Origin: Adiantum capillus-veneris | Lineage: Eukaryota > Streptophyta > Polypodiopsida > Polypodiales > Pteridaceae | Assembly (NCBI GenBank): GCA_014529385.2 | Contig: CM043971.1 | Coordinates: 26,577,769 to 26,641,768 of the forward strand | DNA: 64,000 nucleotides | Reading direction: 5' to 3' | Part shown: positions 10,372 through 20,541 of the stretch, piece by piece | Numbering within the stretch: position 1 is the first letter of the stretch | Layout of the letters: each line of letters starts with the position of its first letter | Translations under genes and position numbers: made by a program | Notes under the pieces: model-generated | Database searches by the model: none | What the model saw: only the letters and a program-made list of their open reading frames with translations | What the model was told of the DNA's origin: nothing

Positions 10372-11199
10372 ATGCTCCGAAATCAAATTGAACAGCAAAT
10401 GCCAATAAAACTCGAACACTTGTAATGCGAACAACTGGTAAAAAAGTCTCTTGATAATCAACACCAGCTACTTGGGAGTAACCTTTTGCAACTAAACGTG
10501 CCTTGAACTTGTCAAAAGATCCATGTTGTTTTACTATTGTCTTATACACCCACTTACACTTAATAGTTGTACGACCAGGAGGTAATTCAGTTAGTATCCA
10601 TGTACCTTTAGAGATAAGAGAATCGTACTCTGCTTCCATAGCCTCTTTCCATTGATCCTTTTGTGGTGAAGAGATAGCTTTATCATAAGTAATGGGATCT
10701 TCAGAAGTAGAAAAGCATTATCAACAATATCATCATCATAAACATGACATGAACCATGTTCAAAATCAATAGGCAGATCAACAAAAATATCAATATCATC
10801 ATTGGTAGCATTCGGAATGGATGGTTGTGGAGAGGAAAGTTTCTCTATAGGAAGAGTTTCATCATCTGAAAGAAATGGAAAAGCCTGAATCAATGATTTA
10901 GTATCATCAAAATCATCCATGGCCCATGAGCCTCCCATAAGATGTTCGTTAAAATTAGCATCACGATTCACAATTACTTTCTTGGAGGAAGGGTCATAGA
11001 ATTTGTAGCCTTTGGAAGTGTCAGAATATCCAATAAAAATAACTTTAAGACCAGGAGCATCAAGCTTTGTTCGTGTTTCTTTGGGAACATGAATATAAGC
11101 AATACATCCAAAGGTTCTGAAATGAGATACAGAAGGAATGTCACCTGTCCATGTTGTGATGGGTATCTTACCAAAGGGTGCAGTAGTAGGAAGATGATT
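10372..11199 (-). pseudogene. Copia A2 (inverted) integrase end to RT N-terminus
   Basis: Minus-strand continuation of the A2 pol. Read downward from 11199: end of the integrase region (WTGDIPSVSHFRTFGC, DAPGLKVIFIGY, YKFYDPSSKK), the acidic linker (MGGSWAMDDFDDTKS, DETLPIEKLSSPQPS), then RT N-terminal blocks (EAEYDSLISKGTW, CKWVYKTIVKQHGSFDKFKARLVAKGYSQ cut short here as motif only, VVRITSVRVLLAFAV). A frameshift lies near 10715. RT stops at about 10372, before the YVDD box, where it joins the plus-strand arm. Confidence 0.8.
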
Positions 11200-12585
11200 C
11201 TAAATAAATGCTGTTGTCAAAGTAGCTTCAGTCCAGAAAACACGAGATAAACCAGAATGAATTAGCATACATCTTACAACATTGAGAATAGTGCGATTCT
11301 TTCCTTCAGCAACGCCGTTCTGTTGAGGTGAATATGGAATAGTGTGCTCATGATGAATTCCACTGTCATCACAGTAATTCACAAACTCTTGAGAAACATA
11401 TTCGCCTCCATTGTCACTACGAAGCTTCTTAAGACGACGACCAGTTTGCAGTTCCGCAGCCTTGTGGAATTTTTTGAAAATAGATAAGGCCTCAGATTTT
11501 TGTCTAAGTAAAAATACAGTCGTATACCATGAGAAATCATCAATAAAAGTAATGAAGTAGCGATATTGTGATCTCGAAGAAGCTAGAGGTCCACATATAT
11601 CAGTATGAACAAGATCCAATATGTCATGAGAATGAGTTGTATTTGAAAGAGGAAAGGGTTTACGATTATGTTTCCCAAGAGCACAAAACTCACAAATTCC
11701 CATATGGGGATGAGCTTTAAGATCCATGCCATGAAAAAGATCACGATGCTGAAGATCAAGGAGTTTTGAGAAATCAACATGAAAAAAACGGTGATGCCAT
11801 ACTTTGCAATCATGATCACCTGGAGCAGTAACAACATTTGCTACAACATCATTGAGAGAGAGTTCAAATAAATTACCGTTTCGAGGAGTAGTGGCTATAG
11901 TCTGTCCATATTTCTCAATTCGGCATTTGGTATGATCAAATCCAACAAAGAGACCAAGATCAACAAGTCTAGCAACTGAAATAAGATTACGTTGAAGATC
12001 TGGTACAAGTAATACTCCTCGCAAAATTCGAGTGGAAGAAGATAAGGTACCAAGATATAAATCTCCAATACCCTTTACTTGACAAGTCGTATCAGCAGCA
12101 AGATAAACAACACGTTGAACTGGTAGTGGATGATAGTTATGGAGCCACTTAGACTGATATGTCATATTTCCTGTAGCACCAGAATCAACAATAAAAAGTG
12201 AACCATCACGTACATGAAGTATTCTGTCCGGAGCAACTGAACATAGGACGCAGCTTGTTTCTGGTACAATGTTGTTTCGATGTTCAGTAAAATATTCTCT
12301 ATTACAATCTGTGTCGAATCGACGCTGAGTGGGATGATCAGATCGTCCACAATATTCACAAGAAGAAGAAGAAGAGTCTCTAGATAAACGTGGTTGTTTC
12401 GTGGTAATATTGTGTTCTTCATCATATTGACGTGCCCAACAATCATCTTCAGTATGGTGATTTCTGTTGCAGTAAGAAAATTTCTTACTAGGAAATTTGA
12501 GACGAGAGAAAATATTACCACGACGGACACCTGTGCGGTTTTCTCTTTGAAATGGACGCCTACAAGTATAAAAAACACGTTCCAT
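11200..12585 (-). CDS. Copia A2 open frame: zinc knuckles, protease, GAG-pre-integrase, integrase core
   Basis: 461-codon uninterrupted frame, the longest in the window. Order: two knuckles near residues 35-95 (the first reads FSYCNRNHHTEDDC, with the leading Cys replaced by Phe; the second has lost its last Cys through a small deletion), protease IVDSGATG (about 135), GAG-pre-integrase with HHRFFHVDF and CEFCALGKH (a zinc-binding HHCC pair, about 265-310), and the integrase core with all three acidic residues visible: DLVHTDICGP, LRSDNGGEY and PQQNGVAEGKNRT. The zinc and protease parts would normally be fused to gag upstream and RT downstream; here the frame is closed by stops on both sides. 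It lies in the inverted arm. It is possibly a recent copy, but not a complete polyprotein. Confidence 0.75.
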   Translation of the reverse strand: MERVFYTCRRPFQRENRTGVRRGNIFSRLKFPSKKFSYCNRNHHTEDDCWARQYDEEHNITTKQPRLSRDSSSSSCEYCGRSDHPTQRRFDTDCNREYFTEHRNNIVPETSCVLCSVAPDRILHVRDGSLFIVDSGATGNMTYQSKWLHNYHPLPVQRVVYLAADTTCQVKGIGDLYLGTLSSSTRILRGVLLVPDLQRNLISVARLVDLGLFVGFDHTKCRIEKYGQTIATTPRNGNLFELSLNDVVANVVTAPGDHDCKVWHHRFFHVDFSKLLDLQHRDLFHGMDLKAHPHMGICEFCALGKHNRKPFPLSNTTHSHDILDLVHTDICGPLASSRSQYRYFITFIDDFSWYTTVFLLRQKSEALSIFKKFHKAAELQTGRRLKKLRSDNGGEYVSQEFVNYCDDSGIHHEHTIPYSPQQNGVAEGKNRTILNVVRCMLIHSGLSRVFWTEATLTTAFI

Positions 12586-12648
12586 CTGTTGTGACTCAGT
12601 CTCCTATTGTGAAATCATAGCTGTATCACGATCATCATTACGTCGTTC

Positions 12649-13293
12649 TTAACGTTGAGAGTATTCAATTAAAGACATGCAGGCTTGGTCGAATTCAAGA
12701 CCATCTTTATTAGAGAGAATAGTAACAATGTTATCATAAGAGGAGCCCTTCACCGTATCAAGGAGAAGTGTAATCAGTTGCTTTTGTGGAACAGGATCAC
12801 TCGCAGCAGTAAGTTGATTAATAATAGATTTGGAAGACTCAATATGTCCCGTCGTGGCAGTACCAACTTCATATTGTAGTTTGTTAAGCAACCCTCTCAA
12901 ATAAATTATTTCTGGAACAGATTTCTTCTGAAAGTTTGCAATAAGGTACTTCCATACGTCATGAGAAGTAGGTAGCTCATACATATCAAGCAAAAGAGAA
13001 TCACTAAGAGCAGAAAGAATATACCGACGAGCTGCTTTATCACGTCGTTGCCAATCCGTATACGCAACATTCCAATCTTCAAATATAGGTCCTTCAATGA
13101 TAAGCATGTTATCAAGATCCGTATCAATAGGCTGAGGCAGACAAACATGATTTCCAAGGACAACATCAGAGAGTTCATCGCCTTCAAGAATTAACAACAT
13201 CTTTGCTTTCCACCCTGGAAATCCTTGGCCTTGGAAAGGAGGAACAGAACGCTAGTCAGAAGGAAAGCCGTTGACGAGAATAGTCATAGCCAT
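12649..13293 (-). pseudogene. Copia A2 gag (inverted arm)
   Basis: Minus-strand gag of the UBN2/DUF4219-like copia class. Start chosen at the ATG ending 13293 (MAMTILVNGFP, equivalent to A1 and A4). The main open part runs from MLLILEGDELSDVVLGN through DWQRRDKAARRYILSALSD, DMYELPTSHDVWKYL, GHIESSKSIINQLTA and DGLEFDQACMSLIEYSQR to a stop at 12651. One frame break near 13200 or a stop in the first 30 codons separates the ATG from the main frame. The short interval to the 12585 frame is the hinge before the zinc knuckles. Confidence 0.8.
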
Positions 13294-13968
13294 ATCTGGT
13301 TGTCTGAAGACATATAAGATAAGATCGCAGAATCTGCACACCATATATGGTGAAGGCTACAATTGAGAATGCAATAAATATGATGATTGTATTCTATCAA
13401 CGATAAACTCAAGAAGGATGCTCAATACACGTCCAAAGATGTGAGAGACATCATTCAAGAAAGTAGGGAAAAGGAGACGTCAATAATAAAAGAGTCCTCA
13501 AAATAGAGTGATGTGAGACAAGAGTCCTCAAATAGAGTGACGTGAGACGCAAGATTGATGGCCACAATATCAATAAAGCTAAATTTGCAGTAAAAACATC
13601 ATAACTTTCTGCTGCGAACTTCGATTGACGCAAACCTATAGCTCAAATCGAAGAGCTCGAGCAAACGAACAAGAAGTGCTTCTTTCGTTTCTCCAAATTT
13701 TGAGCAGAAGACCCCCAAAATTTGAGACGAAGTTCGGGGTGTCAAAAAACAAATCAACAAGAAAATATAATCAATGATTTATTATATCGATTAGCAATAA
13801 ACACCACAAAAAACACTAATCATATTCTTCTTAAAACAAAACAACCACAATTTTCAAGAAACAATTCTCAAAAAATAAAATTTGTAGCAATTTTGAATCT
13901 TACATACGAATCGCATACACATATTGTTTTGTCACCATGAATTGAATCGATGTGTGATCGTTACCGCT
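13294..13968 (-). other. Copia A2 untranslated leader ending within the PBS
   Basis: Reverse complement of the A1 leader (7664-8424) with small indels. It stops at 13968 in GAGCGG, the middle of the primer-binding site, so the arm contains everything from the PBS inwards but no LTR. At 13969 the sequence continues on the plus strand in RNase H. Confidence 0.75.
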
Positions 13969-14594
13969 CTTCTTAACGTTGTGTTGCAGTTTCTACGACT
14001 GAGTCAGAATATGTTGCAGCATCACTTGCAGCTCGTGAGTTGATATGGCTTCGACAAATGCTGGTTGATATTGGTCACTCTCCTCTTTCTAGCACACCCT
14101 TGCGGTGTGACAATGCAACCAAAGTGCTATTAGTCTTGCAAAAGACTATGCTTAACATATTAAGTCAAAGCACATTGCTGTCCGTTATCATTATCTCAGG
14201 TATGAAGTACGCAAAGGAACCATTATGGTTGAACACTGTCCAAGTGATCACATGATTACAGACATTCTGACCAAAGGCCTCAACGAGTCACGTTTCATCC
14301 TCTTGCGCTCGGAGCTTGGAGTTGCTTTGGCCTCACTCTTTCTAGATCAGATTTTTTGCTATTGTAATAGCTTTGTACATATGACATTGTAATCCTATAG
14401 GTACCATGCACTATGCACACTCCACATCTGCACATTGTGATCTTTCACTTGTATATTTGTACATAGATGCACAATTCACTTTCACATCATCATCATCGGT
14501 TCATATTTTCACATTGTATAGGGGCTTGGGTTTTTCCCTTGAACTCCCCAAGGGTTTTTTCATCCAAAGCTAGAGACCTTTGTTTGAGTGGGGG
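13969..14594 (+). pseudogene. Copia A RNase H C-terminus and 3' untranslated region
   Basis: Plus-strand end of the RNase H domain (ELIWLRQMLVDIGHSP, LRCDN with the third acidic motif, frameshifted, then LTKGLNESRFILLRSELG) in broken frames, followed by the 3' UTR. The UTR carries the conserved stem CCCTTG..CAAGGG followed by a T-run (about 14538-14563) and a polypurine tract (GAGTGGGGG) immediately before the LTR at 14595. The piece restores the plus orientation after the inverted arm. Confidence 0.8.
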
Positions 14595-14696
14595 TGTTGG
14601 AGCTATATATGGCACATTCTACTCAACTTGGTCTCACCTATATATTTGTATCTTGTCCTCAATATGAATCAGTCTTTAGGAGCGTACATGGTGTGT

Positions 14697-14761
<65 letters not shown>

Positions 14762-14774
14762 ATCTCAACACATT
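14595..14774 (+). repeat. Copia A LTR (3') with (CT)n expansion
   Basis: Same LTR as 7495-7663, with a longer CT tract (about 14700-14758). It ends CATCTCAACA and is directly followed by RNase H coding sequence (CATTGAGCCAACACACC) instead of a PBS or a target duplication, so it abuts another truncated copy. Confidence 0.85.
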
Positions 14775-15670
14775 GAGCCAACACACCTTGTCTTGCGATC
14801 TCTACGAAGAACACTTTTGAGAATGGCGGTCAACTTTTCACAAATCAACCTTATGCTAACTTGATTGGATGTCTTTAGTTTGTTGGCATGAACACTCGAC
14901 CTGATATTCTGTTTGTTGCTAATTATCTTGGATAATGTCTTGCACGTCCTTGTCTTAAGCATTGGTCTACAACAAAGCGTGTGTTGAAATACTTGAAAGG
15001 CACTACAGATTTTGGTTTGGTCTATCGACAACAGCTCACATCGAAATCTATACAATCTCTTTCTCTTTTGGATTACACTGATGTAGACTGGGCAAGCTCA
15101 CATTTATCTATGCGAGCTACTACTGGAAATTGCTTCTTTATAAATGGTTGTATTGTTTCTTGGACTAGCAAGAAACAATGTTGTGTTGTAGTTTCTACGA
15201 TTGAGTCACAATATGTTGCGGCATCACTTACAGCTCGTGAGTTGATATGGCTTCGACAAATGCTGGTTGATATTGGTCACTCTCCTCTTTCTAGCACACC
15301 CTTGCGGTGTGACAACCAAAGTGCTATTAGTCTTGCAAAAGACTATGTTCAACATAATAAGTCAAAGTACATTGCTGTCCATTATCATTATGTCAGGTAT
15401 GAAGTACGCAAAGGAACCATTATGGTTGAACACTGTCCAAGTGACAAGATGATTGTAGACATTCTGACCAAAGGCCTCAACGAGTCACGTTTCATCCTCT
15501 TGCGCTCAGAGCTTGGAGTTGCTTTGGCCTCACTCTTTCTAGATTAGATTCTTTGCTATTGTAATAACTTTGTACATATGACATTGTAATCCTATAGGTA
15601 CCATGCACTATGCACACTGCACATCTACACATTGTGATCATTGAGTCACTTGTATATTTGTACATAGATG
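14775..15670 (+). pseudogene. Second copia A RNase H fragment
   Basis: A partial duplicate of the preceding RNase H end, but longer: it begins at ANTPCLVSSTKNTS-like sequence (broken), then WSTTKRVLKYLKGTTDFGLVY, LDYTDVDWASSHLSMRATTG, VSTIESQYVAASLTARELIW, LRCDNQSAISLAKDYVQHN and the terminal LTKGLNES. The open frame 14981-15547 covers most of it. The upstream edge is the LTR at 14774. The downstream edge, in the 3' UTR at about 15670, joins a Tat-type gypsy pol in the same orientation. Confidence 0.8.
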
Positions 15671-16607
15671 CACACAAGGAGAATGGGACATGTACAACTT
15701 AATTCTTTAAAGGTAGAGGTAGACAAGCTTCTTGAAGTAGGTTTCATATGTTCAGTGAGTACTGCAGAATGGGTGAGTAGTCTTGTTGTTGTCACACCCA
15801 AGAAGGATGGAAAGTGGAGGATATGTGTTGATTTTAAGCCTCTAAACACAGCCATGAACAGGGATCCACACCCTCTTCCTTTCATAGATGACATACTTGA
15901 TTCTATTGCAGGGCACGAGAGATATATATAGTGTATGTGATGGATTCTCTGGATATTTTCAGCTCACCTTGGCTTTAGAAGATCGAAAGAAGACCACATT
16001 TGTCACACCATGGGGATGCTTTTGTTATTGTGTGCTTCCTTTTGGTCGTATGAATGGTTGTGCGTGGTATCAAAAGCGCATTAATAAGGTGTTCTCTCCC
16101 TTTCTTGGCAAGTTTGTGAAGGATCTTATTGATGTCTTTTGTGTTTATAGCTCTAGAAAGGATCATTGTGTAAAGATTGGGATGGCATTGAAGCAATATG
16201 ATGAAAGTGGAGGTCAACTCAACCCAAAGAAGTGTCATCTTGCTCAACCAAGAGTGAAGTTTTTCAGGCATATGATCTCAGAGAATGGGATTGAAGCGGA
16301 TCCTGACAAAGTGAAGGCTTTGGTGCTCCTCCCATCACCTAAAGATACAAAGCAACCATCTACTTTCATTCAAAAGGTGAAGTATATGGCAATGTTCATT
16401 CCTTTGTCCTCTCAACTTCTTTATCCTCTACAACAAGTAGCAAGGTTGGATCCTCTAAAATGGACAAATAAATGTAAGGAGGTAGTTCAAGGTATCAAAG
16501 AGGTTCTTTGTTCTCTTCCTGCAATGGAAGCTCCTAATTGGGATAAGGAGTTTTATGTGAATCCATTAGTAGGTGAGGATGCTATTGGAGCTATGCATCT
16601 TCAATGA
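15671..16607 (+). pseudogene. Tat-type Ty3/gypsy reverse transcriptase, inactive
   Basis: RT from the entry motif (LLEVGFICSVSTAEWVSSLV, TPKKDGKWRICVDFKPLN, PHPLPFIDDILDSI) across a frame break at about 15925 to VCDGFSGYFQLTLA, which keeps the first catalytic Asp, and FVTPWGCFCYCVLPFG. The active-site box, normally [YF]xDD, reads LIDV (about 16128-16139), with the second Asp replaced by Val. It ends in the thumb and connection (LNPKKCHLAQPRVKFF, PDKVKALVLLPSP). Gag, protease and 5' LTR are missing: the copia junction at 15670 cuts into the start of RT. Confidence 0.8.
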
Positions 16608-17560
16608 GGTAACAAATCCCACTACACGAAGTCTATCTATTGTGCTAGTAGGGTGAAGCTAGAGGTGGAAAGAGGCTACACCGAGGTGGAGCTCATCATG
16701 GTGACTGTGATTTATGCATGTAGAAGGTTTAGGCACTACCTTCTCCCTAAACCATTCACATTCCTCACTAGCTACACTCTTCTACCTCAATTGGTGAATA
16801 GCCCTACTTTGTCAAAGAGGCTCATGAAGTGGATTGTGGAGCTACAAGAATTCCAATTCTCTTTTCTTGTTGAAGAGATTACACGGGCTACATTGGCTGA
16901 TTTTCTTACTTATAAGGAAAACCCTCTTCTTCTTAATGATGACGCGATGAATAAGCAACACATGTCATCTCTTACAGGAAAGCGCATGGTGAAGCTTCAG
17001 GAGGTGTTGTAATTTATGATCCTCAAGGTGCGTTGGTAACTAAAAGGAGTTTGAAGCTTACAACACAAAGCAACAATGAAGCTGAGTATGCTCCTTTGGA
17101 AAAAGGTCTCAACCATTGCCTTGAGCTTGGCATCCATCGTGTGAGGGTAACAGGTGATGCTCTTTTGGTGGTTAAGCAAGTACTTGGGGTGTGGAAAAAT
17201 AAGAATCCAAGGCTGAAAAATATGTGTTTTCAAGTGAAGAATCTGCTTAAGCATTTTGAAGCTTGGAGTTTAAGGCATGTGGGAAGGTCTCAAAATGAAG
17301 AAGCACATGGCGCAGCGCAAGCTTCAATTGGGCAATTGTATCTGATAAGGGCTGATTCTCCGCTTTATTTGGGAAGGGAAGCTTTAGAGAGGGAGGAAGA
17401 GTTTCTAAAAATAGGTATGCTTCCATCAGAGTTGGAGAAGTCAAAAAAGTATGCCTTCCTATGCCGTGCCAAAAGGTATGTGCTACTTGGTGATGCCTTG
17501 TATATGAAAGGGGCTGATCTTGTGATGAGAAAAGTTCCTTGGAAAGAGGAAATTTTCAAA
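16608..17560 (+). pseudogene. Tat-type gypsy: RNase H remnant plus second (archaeal-type) RNase H
   Basis: The first part (16653-17012) is a degraded gypsy RNase H (RVKLEVERGYTEVELIM, ACRRFRHYLLPKPF, LVNSPTLSKRLMKW, IVELQEFQFSFL). The second part (17013-17330) has the RVT_3 pattern: QSNNEAEYAPLEKGL, LGIHRVRVTGDALLVVKQV and RHVGRSQNEEAHGAAQ. Plant Tat-lineage elements (Ogre, RetroSor and relatives) are known to carry such a second RNase H between the standard one and integrase; this order is what is seen here. The downstream residues (GDALYMKGADLVMRKV, HEGSCGGHFASK) begin the integrase zinc-binding arm. Confidence 0.75.
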
Positions 17561-18627
17561 ATTTTTGAGGAGAATCATGAGGGTTCTTGTGGTGGTCACT
17601 TTGCTTCAAAGATCACTTTGCACAAAGTCTTGCAGGAGACCAAGCGTTCAACGTGATGTTCATCATTGGTGAAAGTCTTGTAAAGAGTGTAAAAGCATGG
17701 CTAATAGGGTTCTCAAATCAGAAATTAGAGGCACCATTGTGGCTTATGATGTGTTTGAGAAGTGGGGTATTGATGCAATAGGTCCTCTACCTATGACAGC
17801 TAGAGGCAAATGTTACATACTCACTGCTGTTAACTATCTATCCAGGTGTGCCGAAGCCAAAGCTGTTAAGCACATCACGAGCAAAGATGTTTCTTTATTT
17901 ATATATGAAGATATTTGCTGTAAATTTGGCATGCCATTGGAGTTACTTTCTGACAAGGGTCAAGGTTTCAGCGGAGAGTTGGTGGATTATCTATGTGAGA
18001 AGCTTCATGTGCATCGCATGTTTACTACTCCATATTATCCCCAATGCAATGGAATGAATGAAAGGTTTAATGGAGAGCTCATACGGATGCTTACAAAGAT
18101 GACAAGAAACAATGTGAAGACTTGGGATTTAGAGCTACCTTGTGCTCTATGGGATTACAGGACTGCCATCAAATCAGGTACTGGTTTCTCTCCCTTCCAT
18201 CTCCTTGCATCTAGTTTTCGGCAAAGAGGCTTTACTTCCAATTGAGGTGGAGATACCAACTTTGAAGATGATTCTAAAGCTTGAAGAAGGGCCCAATGAT
18301 CCATTCAAGGCAAGGCTTCTATATTTGCAATGTGTACAGTTGGATAGGTTGTTGGATTTTGAGCATTATGAACATGTCTTGAAGAAGAATCAGGCAAAGG
18401 CAAATGAGAAGGTGAAGGACAAGGACATCAAAAAGGGTGACATGGTGCTTCGTTACAATAGTAAGCTTGATAGCACTTTTCAAAAGAAATTTCAAATCAA
18501 GTTGCAAGTTCCTTTCTTGGTCTTAAACAGGTTTCCAAATGGCACATATGAGCTTGCTGACTTGGATGGTACCCCACATAAAGCACATGTGAATGGCTAC
18601 AGGTTGAGAAGTATATTGCAAGGTTGA
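17561..18627 (+). pseudogene. Tat-type gypsy integrase
   Basis: Frameshifted integrase. After HEGSCGGHFASKITL a break occurs at about 17650. The core follows in the frame starting at 17697: EKWGIDAIGPLP (first Asp), LLSDKGQGF (second Asp; usual SDNG becomes SDKG) and YYPQCNGMNERFNGEL (Glu). A further shift near 18190 leads to VFGKEALLPIEVEIPTLK, the C-terminal domain KGDMVLRYNSKLDSTFQ, FPNGTYELADLDG and the end NGYRLRSILQG. The triad is present but the gene is not translatable as one piece. From 18196 onward it has a collinear second copy at 49525. Confidence 0.8.
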
Positions 18628-19660
18628 TGACTGTGATTGAGAATGAGACTTCTTTTGAAGAATTTTCTGATCATGTGTCTAAAGATGAAGATGAAGTGGA
18701 GACTCCCTCGTGTGGTTTACAGCATCTCTTTTGTGCTGCAAATCATGAATGATCTAGCAGACTCGGGTGTGGCAAACTATGTTGGGAGCATTTCTGACAC
18801 CCCATTTTTTGTAAATTTGTACATACGGACATGACGCCCAATGTCAAAAGTGTGTGTGGGATTTCTTTTTTGGGGATTTTTAGCTTGCTTTAGCAAGCAC
18901 ATGTACATGCACTGCAAGTCGCTAGTCTAGTGACAGCTGTCGGGCTGCTGTAAGTGCCCGTGAGTGAGGTTTTTGAAGTGAGAGTTATATATAACTTAAA
19001 CTCATGTACAAAATTAAAAAAGTTCAGCCAAAGATCATTAAATTTTAGGTTTGAGCTCGTTGTGCCTCCTTGATGGTTTCTGTTGCAGTTTTTGCCCTTG
19101 CCTTGCCTACTCTACGCGTAGTTGTACCGGGACAGCTCTCTGTTCGCGTCAATTTTTCATGTAGCGGCGTGTAGATTCAATTGTTTTCATCTCCACATTT
19201 CTCACTAGTAATTTTTCAAGCTTTCTCTCAAGCTTTCAAGTGCCCCAATTGGAGTTGTGCTCTTCAGGTTATGACTAGTTCTCTATAGGGTTATGGCTAT
19301 GGCAGCCTAGTGGGCAAATTGTATGCAGCTGATAGATTCGGAGGGCATGTATCTATGAATTGTGGAATTGATGTTGAAGTTGTGGGTTTGTGTCATTCAA
19401 TTTTGAAAGGGGAGGCGCTTGTCTACATATGCGTTGGTCGGCCTGTGCTGTAAATCCGTGCTTTGACAGGGTTTTGCTCCTATGTGACATAGTCTCTTGG
19501 GTGGGCGACGGCCAGTAAATTCCCAAGGGGGCTACTCTTGCTGGACTTGTGGTGTTTCAAAGGGATTGTGAAAAGCTTTTGGTGTCTTGTAGTTCTCTTT
19601 TCACGCTCTTGGGTGACATCGCTATAGAGGTATTTCAGTTTGCTTGTTTCCCTACAACGT
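18628..19660 (+). other. Non-coding 3' tail of the Tat-type element (duplicated at 49957-50988)
   Basis: About 1 kb without coding frames, collinear with the copy at 49957 with a net length difference of one or two bases over 1.4 kb. It contains 3' UTR and possibly part of an LTR; I could not fix an LTR start because no 5' LTR is present in the window. Tat elements have long non-coding 3' regions, which fits. Confidence 0.5.
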
Positions 19661-19855
19661 CTCTAATGCCATGGTACGTAGAGCCATCATGATAATTAAT
19701 ATTTTAAATTTTTTATTTGATTTGTTGAAAGCATCTCTGAGGCCATGGTACAAAAATCCATGATGATGATTACTATTTTAATGTTTTTATTTGACTTGTT
19801 GAAAGTGTCTCTGATGCCATGGTACCTAAATCCATGATCATGATTACTGCTATTG
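19661..19855. repeat. Tandem repeat, about 74-bp unit, 2.5 copies
   Basis: Three successive units begin TCTCTAATGCCATGGTACG, TCTCTGAGGCCATGGTAC and TCTCTGATGCCATGGTACC, each followed by a CATGAT-rich stretch and TTTGTTGAAAG. The same array is present in the duplicated segment at about 50989-51180. Confidence 0.75.
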
Positions 19856-19894
19856 TTTACAACATTAAAATCACAGCAAGTAGCATCGTGAAAC

Positions 19895-20442
19895 ATCTCA
19901 CAGTACATTGTTGTGAATTATCATTCTATTCGGTATGAAGTACACAAAAGCACCATAATGGTTGAACACTCTCCAAGTGACCAGATGATTGCAAACATTC
20001 ATACCAAAGGGCTCAACGAGTCAAGCTTCATCCTCTTGCGCTCGGAGCCTGGAGTTGCTTCAACCTCACTCTTTCTAGATTAGCTTCTCTGCTATTATGA
20101 TAGCCTTGTACATATGACCTTGTAATTATATAGGTACCATGCACTATGCACGCTCCACACTTGCACACTGTGATCTCTTAGTCACTTGTATATTTGAACA
20201 TAGATACACAATTCACTTTCACATCATCATCGTTGGTTCATATTTTCACATTTGTATAGGGGCTTGGGTTTTTCCCTTGAACTCTTCCCAAGGGTTTTTT
20301 AATCCAAAGCTAGAGACCTTTGTTTGAGTGGGGGTGTTGGAGCTATATGGCTCACTCTACTCAACTTGGTCTCACCTATATAAATTTATATCTTGTCCTC
20401 AATATAAATCAGTCTTTGGGAGCATACACGATGTGTCTCTTA

Positions 20443-20530
<88 letters not shown>

Positions 20531-20541
20531 ACATCTCAGCA
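19895..20541 (+). pseudogene. Copia A end of RNase H, 3' UTR and LTR (relic)
   Basis: RNase H tail in broken frames (YEVHKSTIMVEH-like, LTKGLNES), the 3' UTR stem CCCTTG..CAAGGG (about 20274-20296), polypurine tract GAGTGGGGG and an LTR from 20335 (TGTTGGAGCTATATGG) to about 20541. The LTR contains the longest CT tract of the family (about 20448-20521). It is joined upstream to the Tat tail and downstream to B-type non-coding sequence, so it is an old recombined fragment. It is present in both copies of the segmental duplication (51250-51845). Confidence 0.75.

Noticed and set aside
14595-14780. Target duplication for the A1 to A3 assembly
   Set aside because: The bases before 7495 (TAAAGA) and after 14774 (CATTGA) do not match, so the composite is not a single intact insertion.
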